Notes: generated from the sequence alone by a model not told the origin. A stretch of 64,000 bases of DNA from Artemia franciscana (GCF_032884065.1 NC_088866.1:46224653-46288652); one strand, 5' to 3'; positions 1 to 12,189 are shown, numbered from the stretch's first letter. Program-made: numbers and translations.

Positions 1-250
1 CGACTAGTATAATGAAAATCCTCCGTGACAATATCAAAACCATACATGTTATTATCAAAATCATTTGAGATATTAACAAAATCTTCCATAGTAATATCTT
101 AGTCTCACGAGTTATCAACAAAATACTTTCAGCTACAATCAAAACCTGTCTGCTATTACCAAAATCTAATATAGTGCTATCAAAATCATATTAACAAAAT
201 CAAATAAATGAAGTTTAACAAAGTACTATCAAAATCGTGTCTACTATTAT
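1..250. repeat. Degenerate short tandem repeat built on TATCAAAATC
   Basis: Variants of atcaaaatc / attaacaaaatc recur every 20-40 bases across the whole stretch, with irregular spacing. It looks like a decayed minisatellite and may extend left of the window. No coding potential is seen. Confidence 0.45.
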
Positions 251-975
251 AAAGATTGCCTTTATTTGAACTTAATTTAATAAGAACTTGTCTTTTTATT
301 TGAGAGGGAGGTTAAATAGTAAGTATCTTAAGACCACTCCTTCTCCCATCTTTCAAGGCACCTTTGCCTCTCCTCAGACGAAAACTGAGATAACAAAATA
401 CACCGAGGCATCCTCATGATATATGACCCTTAAACTAATTTTTTCATCTTCCATAGAAAAGTATCTCACATCTTCACCCCCACCATCAAGGTTCATATAT
501 TCAGTAAGTTTTTGTGGAAGTTTTTAGATCAATTCTGATGTGTTTAAGGGAAGCTTTATAATCCAAAACAAAGGGCATTTTATGTATTATCAAAATTTAT
601 GTGTTTTTAATCATTGAAATTTATCTCCGGTAATTTCTTCTTTTCCCTCTGCAAAAGTGTGATCAGAGACGTAACTAGCCAATTTATTTGCTGGGGGGTG
701 GGGTACTTTGCGTACTGGTCGGTAATTAAGATGGCCTAGATTAAATTTTAAATTAAATTGTAGTAGAGCCAATAAAATACTGGAATTTGTATGAGCTTTT
801 GAAGTAATTACTGTTTTTAGGTTCACGGCTAAGAGTTTTTTTATGAATCATCCTGACACGCATTTATGTCATGACTTTAAAAAACAAGCAATTCCAACAA
901 GGTTGAACACGTAAAGATTCTAACTTGTGTTTTATCTAATGGTATTGCCTCACACTTGTAGAAATATGAAAAAAC
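251..975. other. Non-coding interval
   Basis: AT-rich sequence without a supportable gene. Around 665-740 a G-rich tract in the context gacgtaactagcc...gtactttg resembles a dispersed repeat, but no second copy occurs in the window. Confidence 0.4.
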
Positions 976-1400
976 AGAGTACGGTGGTACAGTTGCACGG
1001 GGGTTCAGTTACAAGGGGGTCCAGCTACGTTGAGGTTAAGCTGCAAGGTGTTTCAGTTGCACAGTGGTTCAGTTACATGGTGGTTTAGCTAAACTGGGTC
1101 CATTCCGTAAGGATTCAGTTAAATGAGGGATCATATGCTCAGTGATTCACTTACACAGTGGTTTATTTAGACGGGGATTTAGTTACACGGAGCTCAGTTA
1201 GATTGGGATGGTTCGGATGAAAGGGGGTTCAGCTACACGGAGGTTGAGCGGCGAGATGGTTCAGTTGCACGGGGGTTCAATTTACACGAGGATTTAGTTA
1301 AATTGGGTTCAGTTGTACAAGGCTTTAATAACACCAGGGATCATATGCTCGGTGATTCACTTATACGGTGGTTTATTTAGACGGGGGTTTAGTTACAGGG
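976..1400. repeat. Degenerate minisatellite, TTCAGTTACACGGGGG-type unit
   Basis: A unit of about 18-20 bases (ttcagttacacggggg and variants) repeats irregularly. A longer segment containing gggatcatatgctc...gtttatttagacggggg occurs twice, near 1126 and 1337, so there is also a higher-order period of roughly 205 bases. Confidence 0.6.
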
Positions 1401-2790
1401 GTTCATTGCAATGGAACCATGATCACCATTATATAGGGAAGCATTCCTACAAGTTTCTCCCATTCCTGATAAACATAATTGAGCAAGCTGATGATATGCT
1501 GCAAAAATAAAAGTATATGTTCAATTCAGTCAGACGGAACAATCTTGAAATGGAAACATTACGTGGAACTCTTAAAACAAAATAGTGTATGAAGTGTATC
1601 AAAGAAAGTGCCGTATGTATTTAGGGGTACGAGCAGCTACTGCCTCATATGAAAAGTGGCAAGGTATCAGCTACCATCGTAAATAAAGACGAAGGTTCTA
1701 TCTGATTCTAATTAAAAATATAATTTTTCGATTTTTTATTATCAATTTAACGGTATTTTGAGGCAACTTATGGGTTTTTTCACATTGGTGTGATAAGCAG
1801 TGTGGCCTTACAATACAAATTGCGAAAAATAACCATATAATAAAATATTTATTTATTTTGACCTCCATATCCAATGAGCTGCTGACGCAACCAATTAATC
1901 AATCTGGTTGTTCATGCGTTACAGAAAACAGATTTGAAATATATTTTTCTTATTTAATCTATTTTGCCTTTCTGTACCTTACTACACAAACGTGAACAAT
2001 GCCTAAGTATTTTTCTATATTTTACCTTTTCTGTATTACTCACAGTACATTTTAGGCAACTTTCCATCCTTGAAGTCTGTATTTTCAATCACCTTTTGAT
2101 AGATCAGTCGACAGATAACTTTTTTTTTACATTTTTATTAACATAAACACAACTCAATACAAAAAGAAAGCAGAACAAAAAATAATGCTTCAGAAAGTGA
2201 CCGGGATATATTTCATGCCAATTCATCGAGTCAATTAAAATTAAAACGAAACCGTTGCAAAAATAGTTATAGAGAAGGAAAAAATAATGGCAAAGAAGAA
2301 TAAATAAATAAACTATTGTCATGCAGTCCAGATTGTAAAATCGGGTACCGAAATCAATGAACCAAAACCAAATTTAACGAGTCGATAAATACAAAGCATT
2401 ATTTTAAATGTCAAAAGAAGATATATTAGTACAAGTAAAAGGTATTGAATTGCAAAAAATGTCGTGTTGAAAAAATGATAGGAAATGTATATTCTATGAA
2501 GTTAAAAAGAAAAACCAAGATACTGTTAAATTCCAGAGAAATTTTATTTACCTATCAGATGAAGTTATTCAATCCTCAGAGTCTTTTTTTTTTCACTCGA
2601 AACACTTTCAAATCTCGACATTCGTTTTTCATTCAAACTTTCTGATCGTGGAAGCTTTTTTATATTATGTGAAATAAGGGAAGTTTGACGACATATAAAA
2701 ATTGATAATATACAAACATTTGATGTCACATAAAGATGTAATACTATACAGAAGATCCTTGAAAAGCGACAAAACGTGTTTCAATATCTT
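1401..2790. other. Non-coding AT-rich interval
   Basis: Only short ORFs without recognisable similarity. No RNA gene or transposon end was identified. Confidence 0.4.
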
Positions 2791-3001
2791 CTTTTTAATC
2801 TTTTAATGTCCTAGTCTTTTAATGTCCTATTATTATTTTTAGAAGATTAATCCTCCAATCGAAGATGTTCAAAAGAAGCTTGAGAAGAAAACAATATTCT
2901 CTGTTTAATCCTTTAATGTCCTAGTCTTTTAATGTCCTGCTATTATTTTTAGAAGATTAGTCTTCCAATTGAAGATGTTCTAAAGAAGCTGAAGAAGAAA
3001 A
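2791..3001. repeat. 110-bp tandem duplication
   Basis: The block starting at 2791 is repeated from 2901. Both copies contain a doubled ttttaatgtcctagtc motif and then gaagatgttc(a/t)aaagaagct. A few substitutions separate the copies. Confidence 0.7.
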
Positions 3002-3920
3002 CGGGTCTTTCAGTTATAATAGAAGAACTGATACTCATTGAAAGGAAGAAACAGGCAAAGCAAAAATTGAGAATATCTTGAAAATGCAAATATATTCTTT
3101 GGGATGGAATAAATTTCAATTAAAGGACTACAGGGGTTAGTAGTTCTTGCTTTTGCAAAATGAATTTTCTTTTGACAAAAATTATACTATTTGATATGAA
3201 AACCCTTTCTGGTATTTTTTTTACAGTGCATCTGAATATTTTTTAGATAATATCTATTTTTCTACAGTGTTGTCTTCTGAGAGGAAAATTGAAGTATTAG
3301 TTAATCCAATAGTTGTAGTTAGTCGAAAAGAGGTAGGAAACTATATTATTTGGTTTACAGTAACTCAGAAGTCGGTGATTTTGTGAACTGATTTTTTTTT
3401 TTTTTATGAAAAAAAACAAATATTTTATGAAATTATAAGTTCTAGTTGGGAAACATCTCTGTCGTCTTCATGTCTGTACTCTGACTATTTTTGTGCCTCA
3501 TTCGATTCCTTGATGGAACAGCTAAAACTGTTATTATTTGCACTGTAAAAAGTGTCGCCGAATCTAGTCTGTCAAATATAATAAAATATAAACCCATAGC
3601 AGCGGCTCATAAGAGATTTTTCTCTGTTTGCCTGCTTGCTGAATTGCCAAAGCTTTTATGCAGCCCAAAAAACAGACTATTGGCCAATTAAAGGACAATG
3701 CCGGCAGTGCAAATCGGCAGTCATAATTAAAAGTGCGGCATATGCCTTTGTAACTTTTCAGGAAAGCCAAAAACGGAAAAAAGTTTGTTAGCTGTGGTGG
3801 TCTGAAGGATGGGGCTAATGAAGATAAAAGGAATATCTGCTTGATCAACTTCTTATGCTATTTTCAGTGGTATAAGTTAGATTCAAGTATTTTGAGTGAA
3901 TTCAAAATTGTTCGATTTTA
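3002..3920. other. Non-coding interval
   Basis: Short overlapping ORFs on both strands at 3491-3848 look like chance ORFs. Nothing further is supported. Confidence 0.35.
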
Positions 3921-5112
3921 TGACGTATGTCTCCTGTTTCCTCGACAAAAAAAAGGATACAAACGCCAGATCCCAATTTTGCGGCTCTATAAGATAATCC
4001 TGTTCTTTAATTGTGAATTGCAACCAGACCTGAAGAAATCTGGCAATTTTTCGCTCTGTCCGATAGAGCTGCCTCCGAGAATCGTTTTGATTTGAAATTC
4101 ACCTTCGGCCCCAGTTCGGTTGAACAGCGAGAGACTTCAACGAAAGTTCTATTTTATGGCGTATATCTCCTTTTTCCTAGACAAAAAGGAGAAACAGGCA
4201 ATGTCCCTATTATATCGCTCCATAAGATAATCCTTATCATGTTGTTCTGAAGTGCAACAAGATCGGAAGGAATCTGGCCACTTGTTTTGCACTGTCCGAT
4301 AGAACTGTCCCCGAGAATCTTTTTGATTCGTAATCTACCTTCGGCCCCCGTTCAGTTGAACTGTGAGAGACTTCAACGAAAGTTTTATTTTATGGCGTAT
4401 ATCTCCTTTATCCTGGACAAAAAAAAAGGAGAAGAAGGCAGTGCCCCATTTTATCACTCCATAAGATAATCCTCATCATGTTGTTCTGAAGTGCAATAAG
4501 ATCTGAAGGAATCTGGCCATTTTGTTCGCAATGTTCGATAGACCTGCCTCCTAGAATCGTTTTGATATGTGATTTACCTTCGGCCCCTGTTCGGTTGAAT
4601 TGCAAGAAACTTCAACGGAAGTTCAATTTTATGGCGTATATCTCCTTTTTCCTGGACAAAAAAAAAGAGAAAAATTCAGTGTCCCTAGTTTATCGCTCCA
4701 TAAGATAATCCTTATCACGTTGTTCTGAAGTGCAACAAGATCTGAAGGAATCTGGCCATTTTGTTCGCCCTGTCCGATAGGCCTGCCTCCGAGAATCGTT
4801 TTTTATATGTGATTTACCTTCGACCCCCCGTTCAGTTGAACTGCGAGAGACTTAAACAGAAGTTCTATTTTATGACGTATGTCTCCTTTTTTCTTGACAA
4901 AAAAAGGAGAAAAACGTATTGTCCCTATTTTATCACACCATAAGATAATCCTAATTTTGTTGTTCTAAAGTGCAACAAGATCTGAAAGAATATGGCCATT
5001 TTGTTCGCACTGTCAGTAGAACTGCCTCCAAAATTTGTTTTGATATGTAATTTACGTTCGCCCCCCGTTCCGTTGAAGTGCAAGAGACTTGATTCAGTCC
5101 TACTTTTTCGCG
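3921..5112. repeat. Five-copy tandem array, unit about 236-241 bp
   Basis: Copies begin at about 3921, 4157, 4393, 4632 and 4873, each starting tg(g/a)cgtat(a/g)tctcct. Each contains a purine run from a gacaaaaaaaagga-like segment, then ccataagataatcct, gaatctggccattttg, gcctccgagaatcgttttgat and ccttcggcccc. Copies differ by scattered substitutions and short indels. The short ORFs inside are by-products of the repetition. Confidence 0.85.
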
Positions 5113-5193
5113 CTAGCTTCCTTTTTTCTTTCCCATGGTTCATTTCAAAGTCAATGACAAGAACCTGCCGGAACGTGTTTATTTTTGTTCATT

Positions 5194-5521
5194 CTATTAG
5201 ACTTGGCTGAGTGGTTGGCGCGCTGGCGTGGGAATTCTGTGTCCAAGGGGCACAGGTTCAATCCCAGTTGTGACCAGTTATTAGTTTGGGATGGGGGTCA
5301 GTTGGCGTGACTCTGTAAGCTCAGCCAGAATTGACCCAGCTCTAAATGGGTACCTGGAGAAATCTGGGGAAGGTAAGCAGGAAGGGTGTGTGAAAGCACA
5401 GGATGGTTGGCCCCTAGCCCCCCATTGCACTTCCTGGCTGAAGGGCCATGAAATGGAGATCAGCACCGCAGATTTGGACCTTAAGGGTCCAGTGCTGTCT
5501 TACTACTACTACTATTAGACT
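5194..5521 (+). mobile_element. tRNA-derived SINE with 10-bp TSD
   Basis: A short retroposed element whose head resembles a tRNA with a long variable arm. A box A-like ggctgagtggttgg lies at about 5206-5219 and a box B-like ggttcaatccc at about 5251-5261. A roughly 230-bp tRNA-unrelated body follows, ending in a (TAC)n tail at about 5500-5512. The sequence ctattagact occurs at 5194-5203 and again at 5512-5521, fitting a target-site duplication. RNA polymerase III transcription is expected for the class. A diverged copy of the body lies inverted at 25685-25935. The SINE 3' end (agtgctg + trinucleotide repeat) is faintly like the RTE-like LINE 3' end (ggtgctgcagtgag + TAG repeat), but this is weak. 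Confidence 0.8.
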
Positions 5522-7140
5522 GGGCGTATCTGAACCTCCTTTTGATATCCAATTTCCTAAAGACCATCATTACATCGAATTACTTTGAAATTCGACATCT
5601 ATTGACTTTACCTGTTCGTAGTCTCTTATTTCTCTTTTTGTAATCTAGAATTTAAGATAATACAATTGTTTTAATTCAAATAATACAAAAGTAAAAAATA
5701 TGCAAATTAATCATTGCTTTGTTCCTTCACATTGTCAAAAACCCAGATCATGTAGTTCTTTCTGATGAGGCAACTTTTATATAAGATGTAAATGGCTTTG
5801 CATATTCTTTTAGAAAGGCAATTCAAATTTAAAAAGATCCATTATGCCAGTACCAAGCAAAATTCATATCAATAACTGAGGTGATTTCATCAATTTGTGA
5901 TCTTGGCCCTGCAGAATAATAATTAGTGTATCATTCTTGCGTTTAAAATTATGCGTTTGACTCAAGTGCACTAATAAAACATAAACATTAAATAAAAATA
6001 AAGAGACAGGAAATGACCCTTTTAAGTCATTAACAGAGTATATCTGAGTTGGATTCAGGTAAACTTCAAGTAACTGTCGAGAAACTGTTTATGGCAGCGA
6101 ACGGTGGGAAACGAAACAACTGGACCTTAGCCAAGGAATGACTTCATACCTGATATCTGATTTTCATGTTAGGCTTGTTCAAAAACGACAACTATAATCT
6201 TTGAACTGTAAGTTTCTGTCAGTTTTCTATAACAATCTGTTATAACAGAGAAGTTACTTTAAATTAAGATAAGGGAGATATTCCTATAAACCTAATTTAC
6301 AATAACTTAAAATTAAACGATCCAAGTAACATTTTTCTTTACCTTTAATTAGGATCATCTGACCACACTTTTAATGAAAATTAGGTCAGTCGACAAGCTA
6401 AGTCAATCACTAAGCAGATAATTCTTGTCCAATCTAATTGGTGAAAAGTCTTTCATTTACTCTGACTTGGTTTTTTGGTTTGTTTGATTCCGTCTTTCTT
6501 CTGCTCAGTTAGATTTAATCCAAAAGGTTGATTTTCCTTCTTTTTTTTAGCAGTCAGAGTCCGTGACGAAATATGTGCCTCTATTATTTTTGCTTCTTTT
6601 TTGTCCGCTGTCTGACTTTACCCTTAGTTTTCTCAGCTAATTAATTTTTTTTCTTGTTTATCAATGTCAATCTTGCTCGTAGCCCTTTCTGTGTATAACT
6701 GTTCACATAATTAATATAATCATATTTCACCCAATATTTTACCATTTTAAAATTATAATTACCTGCACTATAAAATTTTATCAATCTGACAAGAGACCTA
6801 AGTCCGACAGACGGCCTTTTAAACCGGGGAACACAGCTATACACGAAACAAATTCATATTCAATCCTTTTTCTGCCAACCACTTCGCGCTTTTGTGCTCT
6901 GAAAATTGCAAGACGTCGTAAAATATATCAGTAAATTAGTAAAATACCGGTAACAAACGTAAAATACCGGTAAAATAAGTAAATTATGTAAGATAAGGAT
7001 TTTACGGGGGTCTGTAAAATTACAATAAAATTTTACCAAGAACAATTTTACCAGTTACAACACTACCACGCATATATACATATTATGCAGTATAATATGC
7101 ATGGCAAATAAGCCTCTTTAGATTAATAGATTACGCTATA
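5522..7140. other. Non-coding AT-rich interval
   Basis: No gene supported. A small cluster of the motif taaaataccggta at about 6935-6980 forms a short local repeat within a tract rich in gtaaaat/attttac words. Confidence 0.4.
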
Positions 7141-7149
7141 TACTTGTGC

Positions 7150-7208
7150 GTTCGGTTACGATCTTGCACTTTCGGTGGTTCGAATCCATACGGGGGCACT
7201 TCTTTTTC
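7150..7208 (+). tRNA. Possible tRNA-like relic (T arm only)
   Basis: A good box B / T-loop (ggttcgaatcc) lies at about 7174-7184, followed by acgggggcac and a T run. No box A and no acceptor-stem partner for cgggggc is evident upstream, so a functional tRNA is unlikely. It may be the remains of a tRNA or a SINE head. Confidence 0.22.
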
Positions 7209-7409
7209 TGATTGGTAATTTTATTTTAAATTAAACAGCAATGTTTTTGCTTTATATAATTTCTTGAATACAAAGGAAGGAATCCTTTGTTTTCTATCCT
7301 GTTCTAATTTGATCTAATCAGAAATAATCTCAATTTATTTTATCAAAGTGTCCTTTTTGTCCTTTTAACAATTTCGGAGCGGAAAAACAATTTATGTGTC
7401 CTGTGGTTA

Positions 7410-8545
7410 GATCTATTTTATGGCTTAGGAAGGGCACTACGTGTTTCAATTTAAGCTCAAAATAAGCCCTCTCCTGATATTTTTCTGCTTTAAATGGCAG
7501 AAAACGACACTGTCCTGTGGTTAGATCTTTTTTGTGGCTTAGAAAGGGCACTACGTGTTTTAATTTAAGCTGAAAATAAGTCCTCTCCTGATATTTTTCT
7601 GCTTTAAATGGTAGAAAACGACACTGTCCTGTGGTTAGATCTTTTTTGTGGCTTAGAAAGGGCACTACGTGTTTCAATTTAAGCTGAAAATAAGTCCTCT
7701 CCTGATATTTTTCTGCTTTAAATGGTAGAAAACGACAACGTCCTGTGGTTAGATCTTTTTTGTGGCTTAGAAAGGGCACTACGTGTTTTAATTTAAGCTG
7801 AAAATAAGTCCTCTCCTGATATTTTTCTGCTTTAAATGGTAGAAAACGACAACGTCCTGTGGTTAGATCTTTTTTGTGGCTTAGAAAGGGCACTACGTGT
7901 TTTAATTTAAGCTGAAAATAAGTCCTCTCCTGATATTTTCTGCTTTAAATGGTAGAAAACGACACTGCCTGTGGTTAGATCTTTTTTGTGGCTTAGAAAG
8001 GGCACTATGTGTTTTAATTTAAGCTGAAAATAAGCCCTCTCCTGATATTTTTCTGCTTTAAATGGCAGAAAACGACACCGTCCTTGGGTTAGATCTTTTT
8101 TGTGGCTTAGAAAGGGCACTACATGTTTTAATTTAAGCTGAAAATAAGTCCTCTCCTGATATTTTTCTGCTTTAAATGGTAGAAAACGACACCGTCCTGT
8201 GGTTAGATCTTTTTTGTGGCTTAGAAAGGGCACTACGTGTTTCAATTTAAGCTGAAAACAAGCCCTCTCCTGATATTTTTCTGCTTTAAATGGTAGAAAA
8301 CGACACCGTCCTGTGGTTAGATTTTATTTGTGGCTTAGAAAGGGCACTACGTGTTTTAATTTAAGCTGAAAATAAGTCCTCTCCTGATATTTTTCTGCTT
8401 TAAATGGTAGAAAACGACACTGTCCTGTGGTTAAATGTATTTTGTAGCTTAGAAAGGGCACTACGTGTTTTAATTTAAGCTGAAAATAAGCCCTCTCCTA
8501 ATATTTTTCACCTTTAAATGGTAGAAAACGACATTTTCCTATGGC
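7410..8545 (-). repeat. Ten-copy 114-bp satellite, open in one minus-strand frame
   Basis: Unit starts, marked by tggcttagaaagggcac, fall at about 7421, 7535, 7649, 7763, 7877 and on to about 8445, a period of 114 bp. As 114 is divisible by three, one minus-strand frame stays open across units and reads as a 38-residue repeat (VPFLSHKKDL... FKAEKYQERTYFQLKLKH). It is broken once near 7900-7970 by single-base losses, giving ORFs of 187 and 112 codons. Neither ORF has an ATG at its 5' limit. The array lies about 1 kb beyond the HYLS1 stop codon on the same strand. I treat it as satellite DNA, not a gene. Confidence 0.85.
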
Positions 8546-9566
8546 TAATAATTTTAATTAAGTGAATAAAATTTTACTGTCTCATAAAAGGACCCGTCCC
8601 CGTTTTGACCTCTTATTTGTATCACCACAGCCAAAATTAGTATCCAGGCACATGCACAGGGGTTCGGGCCCATATCCCTTCACTACTCCTCCAACAAATC
8701 AGCTTATTCACAATTTGGCCGACGACTTCTTATATTGTCCATAAAATTTCCTTATCTGTGTTGTTTTTTCGCTAGTGTTTTGGCAGTGTGTCTTTTCCGA
8801 AGTTGATATTCCCCAAAGTCCCTTCCACAGAAAAATCACGCGTACGTGCCTGGTCATGTAACAAGATCCACACCCAAAATCAGTTGTACTTCAAAACTAA
8901 CTGACAGAAATAGCACCAAAACCCAATAGACTTATTGTTCTGTATACAAGCTGTATATGTACACGTTGTATATGTCGTATAGCTGGTGATGAATTAACAC
9001 AATACTGAATTTCAAGGGAAGGAGGCTAAATATAGTTAAAACTACAAAAAAAAAGACAAGCAAATTATATAGAATCTGAAAAAACCTGGGGCAAATTTAA
9101 GAATAATAGGGTTTCGAGCAAGAACGACCGAACCACAAGATGGATTTGGGCCCGAAACAACTAGTCAGTTTAATGATTTGTACAAAATTTCACAAACTGT
9201 TTTGCGAAATCAATACTACTTCCAAATTAACACACACAAACATCGTCAAAAGTACAATTCTGGTTGTATTTATAGATCATTAAAGAATGTCTCATTCCGA
9301 CGAGAGAATATCTATGATCATGTCAAAACAGGAAAAAAACAGATAAGTTATGGAAAAATTAAAAAAAAAAAGATGGGAAAATAGTATAATGAATAGGTGC
9401 CGGAAGCCTCATTTTAAAATTCATAATCTTACTAATATTTGTATAATGTACACGAAACTTGTATATATTGAGAAATAATACAATTTTGCTAACTTATCTC
9501 TTTTTACAAAATTTCACTTAGAATTATCCAGAATTAAAACTACTTCTCAACTAAGACACATAAACA
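8546..9566 (-). other. HYLS1 3' flank / probable 3' UTR
   Basis: No separate gene seen. The block at about 9181-9265 (tacaaaatttcac... then cacaaacatcgtc) is a diverged direct copy of 9506-9590, which spans the HYLS1 stop codon. No AATAAA was found close behind the stop on the minus strand; an ATTAAA lies near 9168-9173. The poly(A) site is therefore unknown. Confidence 0.4.
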
Positions 9567-9763
9567 TCACCGAAAATAAACATCCCGATTTAAGTTCATA
9601 TAATGACGAACAGCCCATCGAAGTTCACGATGGTCGTTACACCCGACTGTTGGCTGACACTTCCACAATTTCTCGTACCAGTGGTAGAGTCGAACGGGGT
9701 CACAACGTAGGTCAGTGGAGGAAATCATCCCACGACTACTCGAAGGGCGAGGTGGGAGTATCA
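9567..9763 (-). CDS. HYLS1: HYLS1 exon 5 (terminal coding exon, HYLS-1 box)
   Basis: Encodes residues 131-195 and the stop (TGA at 9569-9567). The acceptor tttgtattctag precedes 9763 and the codon G|TG is shared with exon 4. This exon holds the diagnostic C-terminal HYLS-1 box: an ILPP segment (132-135), then CDPVRLYHWYEKLW (151-164) and HRELRWAVRHYM (175-186). The vertebrate protein has the corresponding pieces FILP, DRVARYFEYKRDW and HRKELRWGVREQM. HYLS1 is a conserved centriolar protein needed for basal-body function and cilium assembly; in worms it binds SAS-4. The protein ends nine residues after the box, shorter than the human tail. Family assignment rests on this exon, supported by exons 1-3. 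Confidence 0.85.
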
Positions 9764-9916
9764 CTAGAATACAAATCGGATTTATTGTTGGCATACGTTG
9801 TAATTACAAAAAACATTAGAGTCTTTGATTTTGGTATATACCTTCATACTTCTGACCATTGGGAAACTGATGGGCTGGAACTAAAAAAAAAAATCGCTTA
9901 GCCTCAGAGAGTTATA

Positions 9917-10245
9917 ATTGTAACTCGAAAAAATAAAACGAAATGAAAAATATAGAAAAGGATTAATATTTTAATATGACAACGGGAAAATACCAAAAAG
10001 GTGGTTTTTTTATTAAAAATTAACAAGAATAAAAAGGGTCGAAATATTTCAGCCTCAAATCTGGAAGCCTTGGCCAACAGAAACAAAAAAAGGAAACAGA
10101 AAACGAGATTTTCGGACCTCTACTATTATAAACTTAAAATTTAAAAAACCGATTTTTTGTTATTTTCCCACTGTCATATTAAAATATATAACTTGCTTTT
10201 TAATTTATTTTTTCCTATTTCATTTTATTTTTAAATGAAAAAGCA
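9917..10245. mobile_element. Palindromic (foldback/MITE-like) element, copy 1
   Basis: The left part (aataaaacgaaatgaaaaat, then ttttaatatgacaacgggaa) is repeated in reverse complement on the right (cccactgtcatattaaaat, then tttcattttatt). This gives arms of roughly 120-150 bp about a centre that reads tcagcctcaaatctggaagc. The same arm and centre sequences occur in the element at 12190-12665. There is no coding capacity. TSDs were not resolved. Confidence 0.65.
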
Positions 10246-10900
10246 ATATGTTCTAAAATATTTATTGTTGTAGCTAATTAGAGGGCAGTTGTCAACAATT
10301 TAGTCATTATAAATTAGCAACAGCTTGGTCATCATATATAATGGCCCATAAAATCAGGCAATTTAATAATTTTATATTTGTCTACAATAATCTAGGATAC
10401 AGTATTACATTGACCGGTCATTATATTATTTCTCAAGTCACTTTAATTAATCGATAGCAATTTGGCAATCCCCTTTTACTTCTGTCGAAACTTTAATTTA
10501 TAATTAGGTAAAAAAAAAACAAGATCAAGAAATGGTTTTGAACTTCGAATTCAAAATACCTAGCTGCTAAAAAGGGTGACACATTTAGGGTTCGAGTCCC
10601 AGACATCAAAAGAGGTCGCACACTTGGAACAAATATTTTCGTATTTGTTGTTGATTTAACAGATGTCCATCTTTATAGATTAGGTACAAATTTGGAGCCC
10701 AAACCGTCATATTTATCCCATAATATACCTTCACACTAGAGGATGAAACCGCAACTAAAACTGTCCATTTCAAAACTACAAGTTTGAGGGCCTTTAAGTT
10801 ACAGTCGTACAAGTGCAAAGGTAGTAAAACGGTAAATCTGTTTCTGGGCTGTTGGCTACCCAATAATGCCATATACTATGTTTATTAATACACAATTTCC

Positions 10901-11051
10901 ATTCTTAATTATAAATCATTTTAATGGGGTTGGGAGATTATTCCCTCTGCGAACCCATGCTTCTCGGATTTCTCATTCTTAATTGTAAATAATTTAAAAT
11001 TGGTTTAGAGATTATTTCCTCTGGAAACCCATGCTTCCTGGATTTTTCATG
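10901..11051. repeat. 74-bp tandem duplication
   Basis: attcttaatt(a/g)taaat... aacccatgcttc is present at 10901 and again at 10975, with several substitutions between the copies. Confidence 0.6.
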
Positions 11052-11244
11052 GCACTACAGCCCCCTGAGAGTCTTAATACACAACTTGCAACTCCTTGAG
11101 ACCAGACAAACCTTTCAAAAACAGGAATCATGTTCATTGCAAAGAGAGTCATGTCTTGTTCCATTCTCTTTTTTATTGGAAAGAGGAACGAAAAAAAAGA
11201 GCCGAAATCAACTTTACGCTGGAGGAACTAATTTACAAAATGTA

Positions 11245-11360
11245 ATGGAAAGTTTATCTATGCCGCGGATATTCATCAGTCAGAGGTTTCAATCAGAGAT
11301 TGTGCAAGAATACGATCAAAGAGAGAAGGCCAACGCGGCTGTCAAGTGTCGTAAAAAAAG
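11245..11360 (+). CDS. Orphan exon-like ORF, unidentified
   Basis: An open frame runs through 11086-11442 with an ATG at 11245. From there it reads MESLSMPRIF..., then a charged stretch (EYDQREKAN, KCRKK), and meets a consensus donor (aaaaaaag|gtatgt) at 11360/11361. It lies antisense inside HYLS1 intron 4. I do not recognise the product and found no partner exon. It could be a chance ORF or a relic of a retroposed gene. Confidence 0.18.
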
Positions 11361-12189
11361 GTATGTAGCTCAAAATGTCATCAAGTTGAAGCTTGTCAAG
11401 CCAATAGAAACTTTGAAATTTTTTAACTATATGTATGTATAAGTACAAATCGAATCTGCGAATAAAAAATTTTAAACCATGAATAATAATTTTCTCGAAT
11501 TGCCCACTCAATTTCCACCATTATTAAGTGTCTGAACAATGTAATATTTTCAATATAATTTAGCATTTTGTCACATTTCATTAGGAACTTCAAATTGTCC
11601 TGGTATTATAAATAATACCCAATTATTTACATTGGCTGAGACATATACATTATCAAAACAATCCCAATCGTCAATTCACGGAAATTAGGAAGAGGGGAGG
11701 GGGAAATCTAATTTTCAAGGTTTAGAGGGGATATTTAGTTGTGTTTTCTATTTTTCAGTAAAAATACCAAAAAACTTAGGGACCAAAAATCCTAAGAGGA
11801 TTCTTGCCCCCCCCCCCCTCCAATTGACGCCACTGTCAGGTTACTAGCATAAGTGCCTTATTGTTAATTACTTATTTAATAAATGACTGTCTCCATTGAA
11901 ATAATGAAATCTATAGAATAAACAGTCATACGACGGTTAAATTATCCTAGTCAACTCATAATATGCGAAAATTTTGAAACTCCATATCAAAGATTATTTG
12001 TAACAAGATGGGAAAATAAATCTAAAAAATCATGCTATGTAACTGGATTAGATGTCGCTAAGAACAAACAAAGATTTTGACATGAAATACGATTTTGAAA
12101 TTACAAAATATGAAGGTTACAAAAGTACACATTATGAAATATGATTGTTGTCAACTATTCTATTTAACCATTTCACATTAATCCTAAGT

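Noticed and set aside
3921-5112. Regular repeats as a CRISPR-like array
   Set aside because: Whole units of about 238 bp repeat without a repeat/spacer pattern, and the context is eukaryotic.
7330-8245. Two long minus-strand ORFs (187 and 112 codons) as repeat-protein genes
   Set aside because: They arise from a 114-bp satellite with a period divisible by three; there is no ATG, no splice or promoter context, and a frame break in mid-array.
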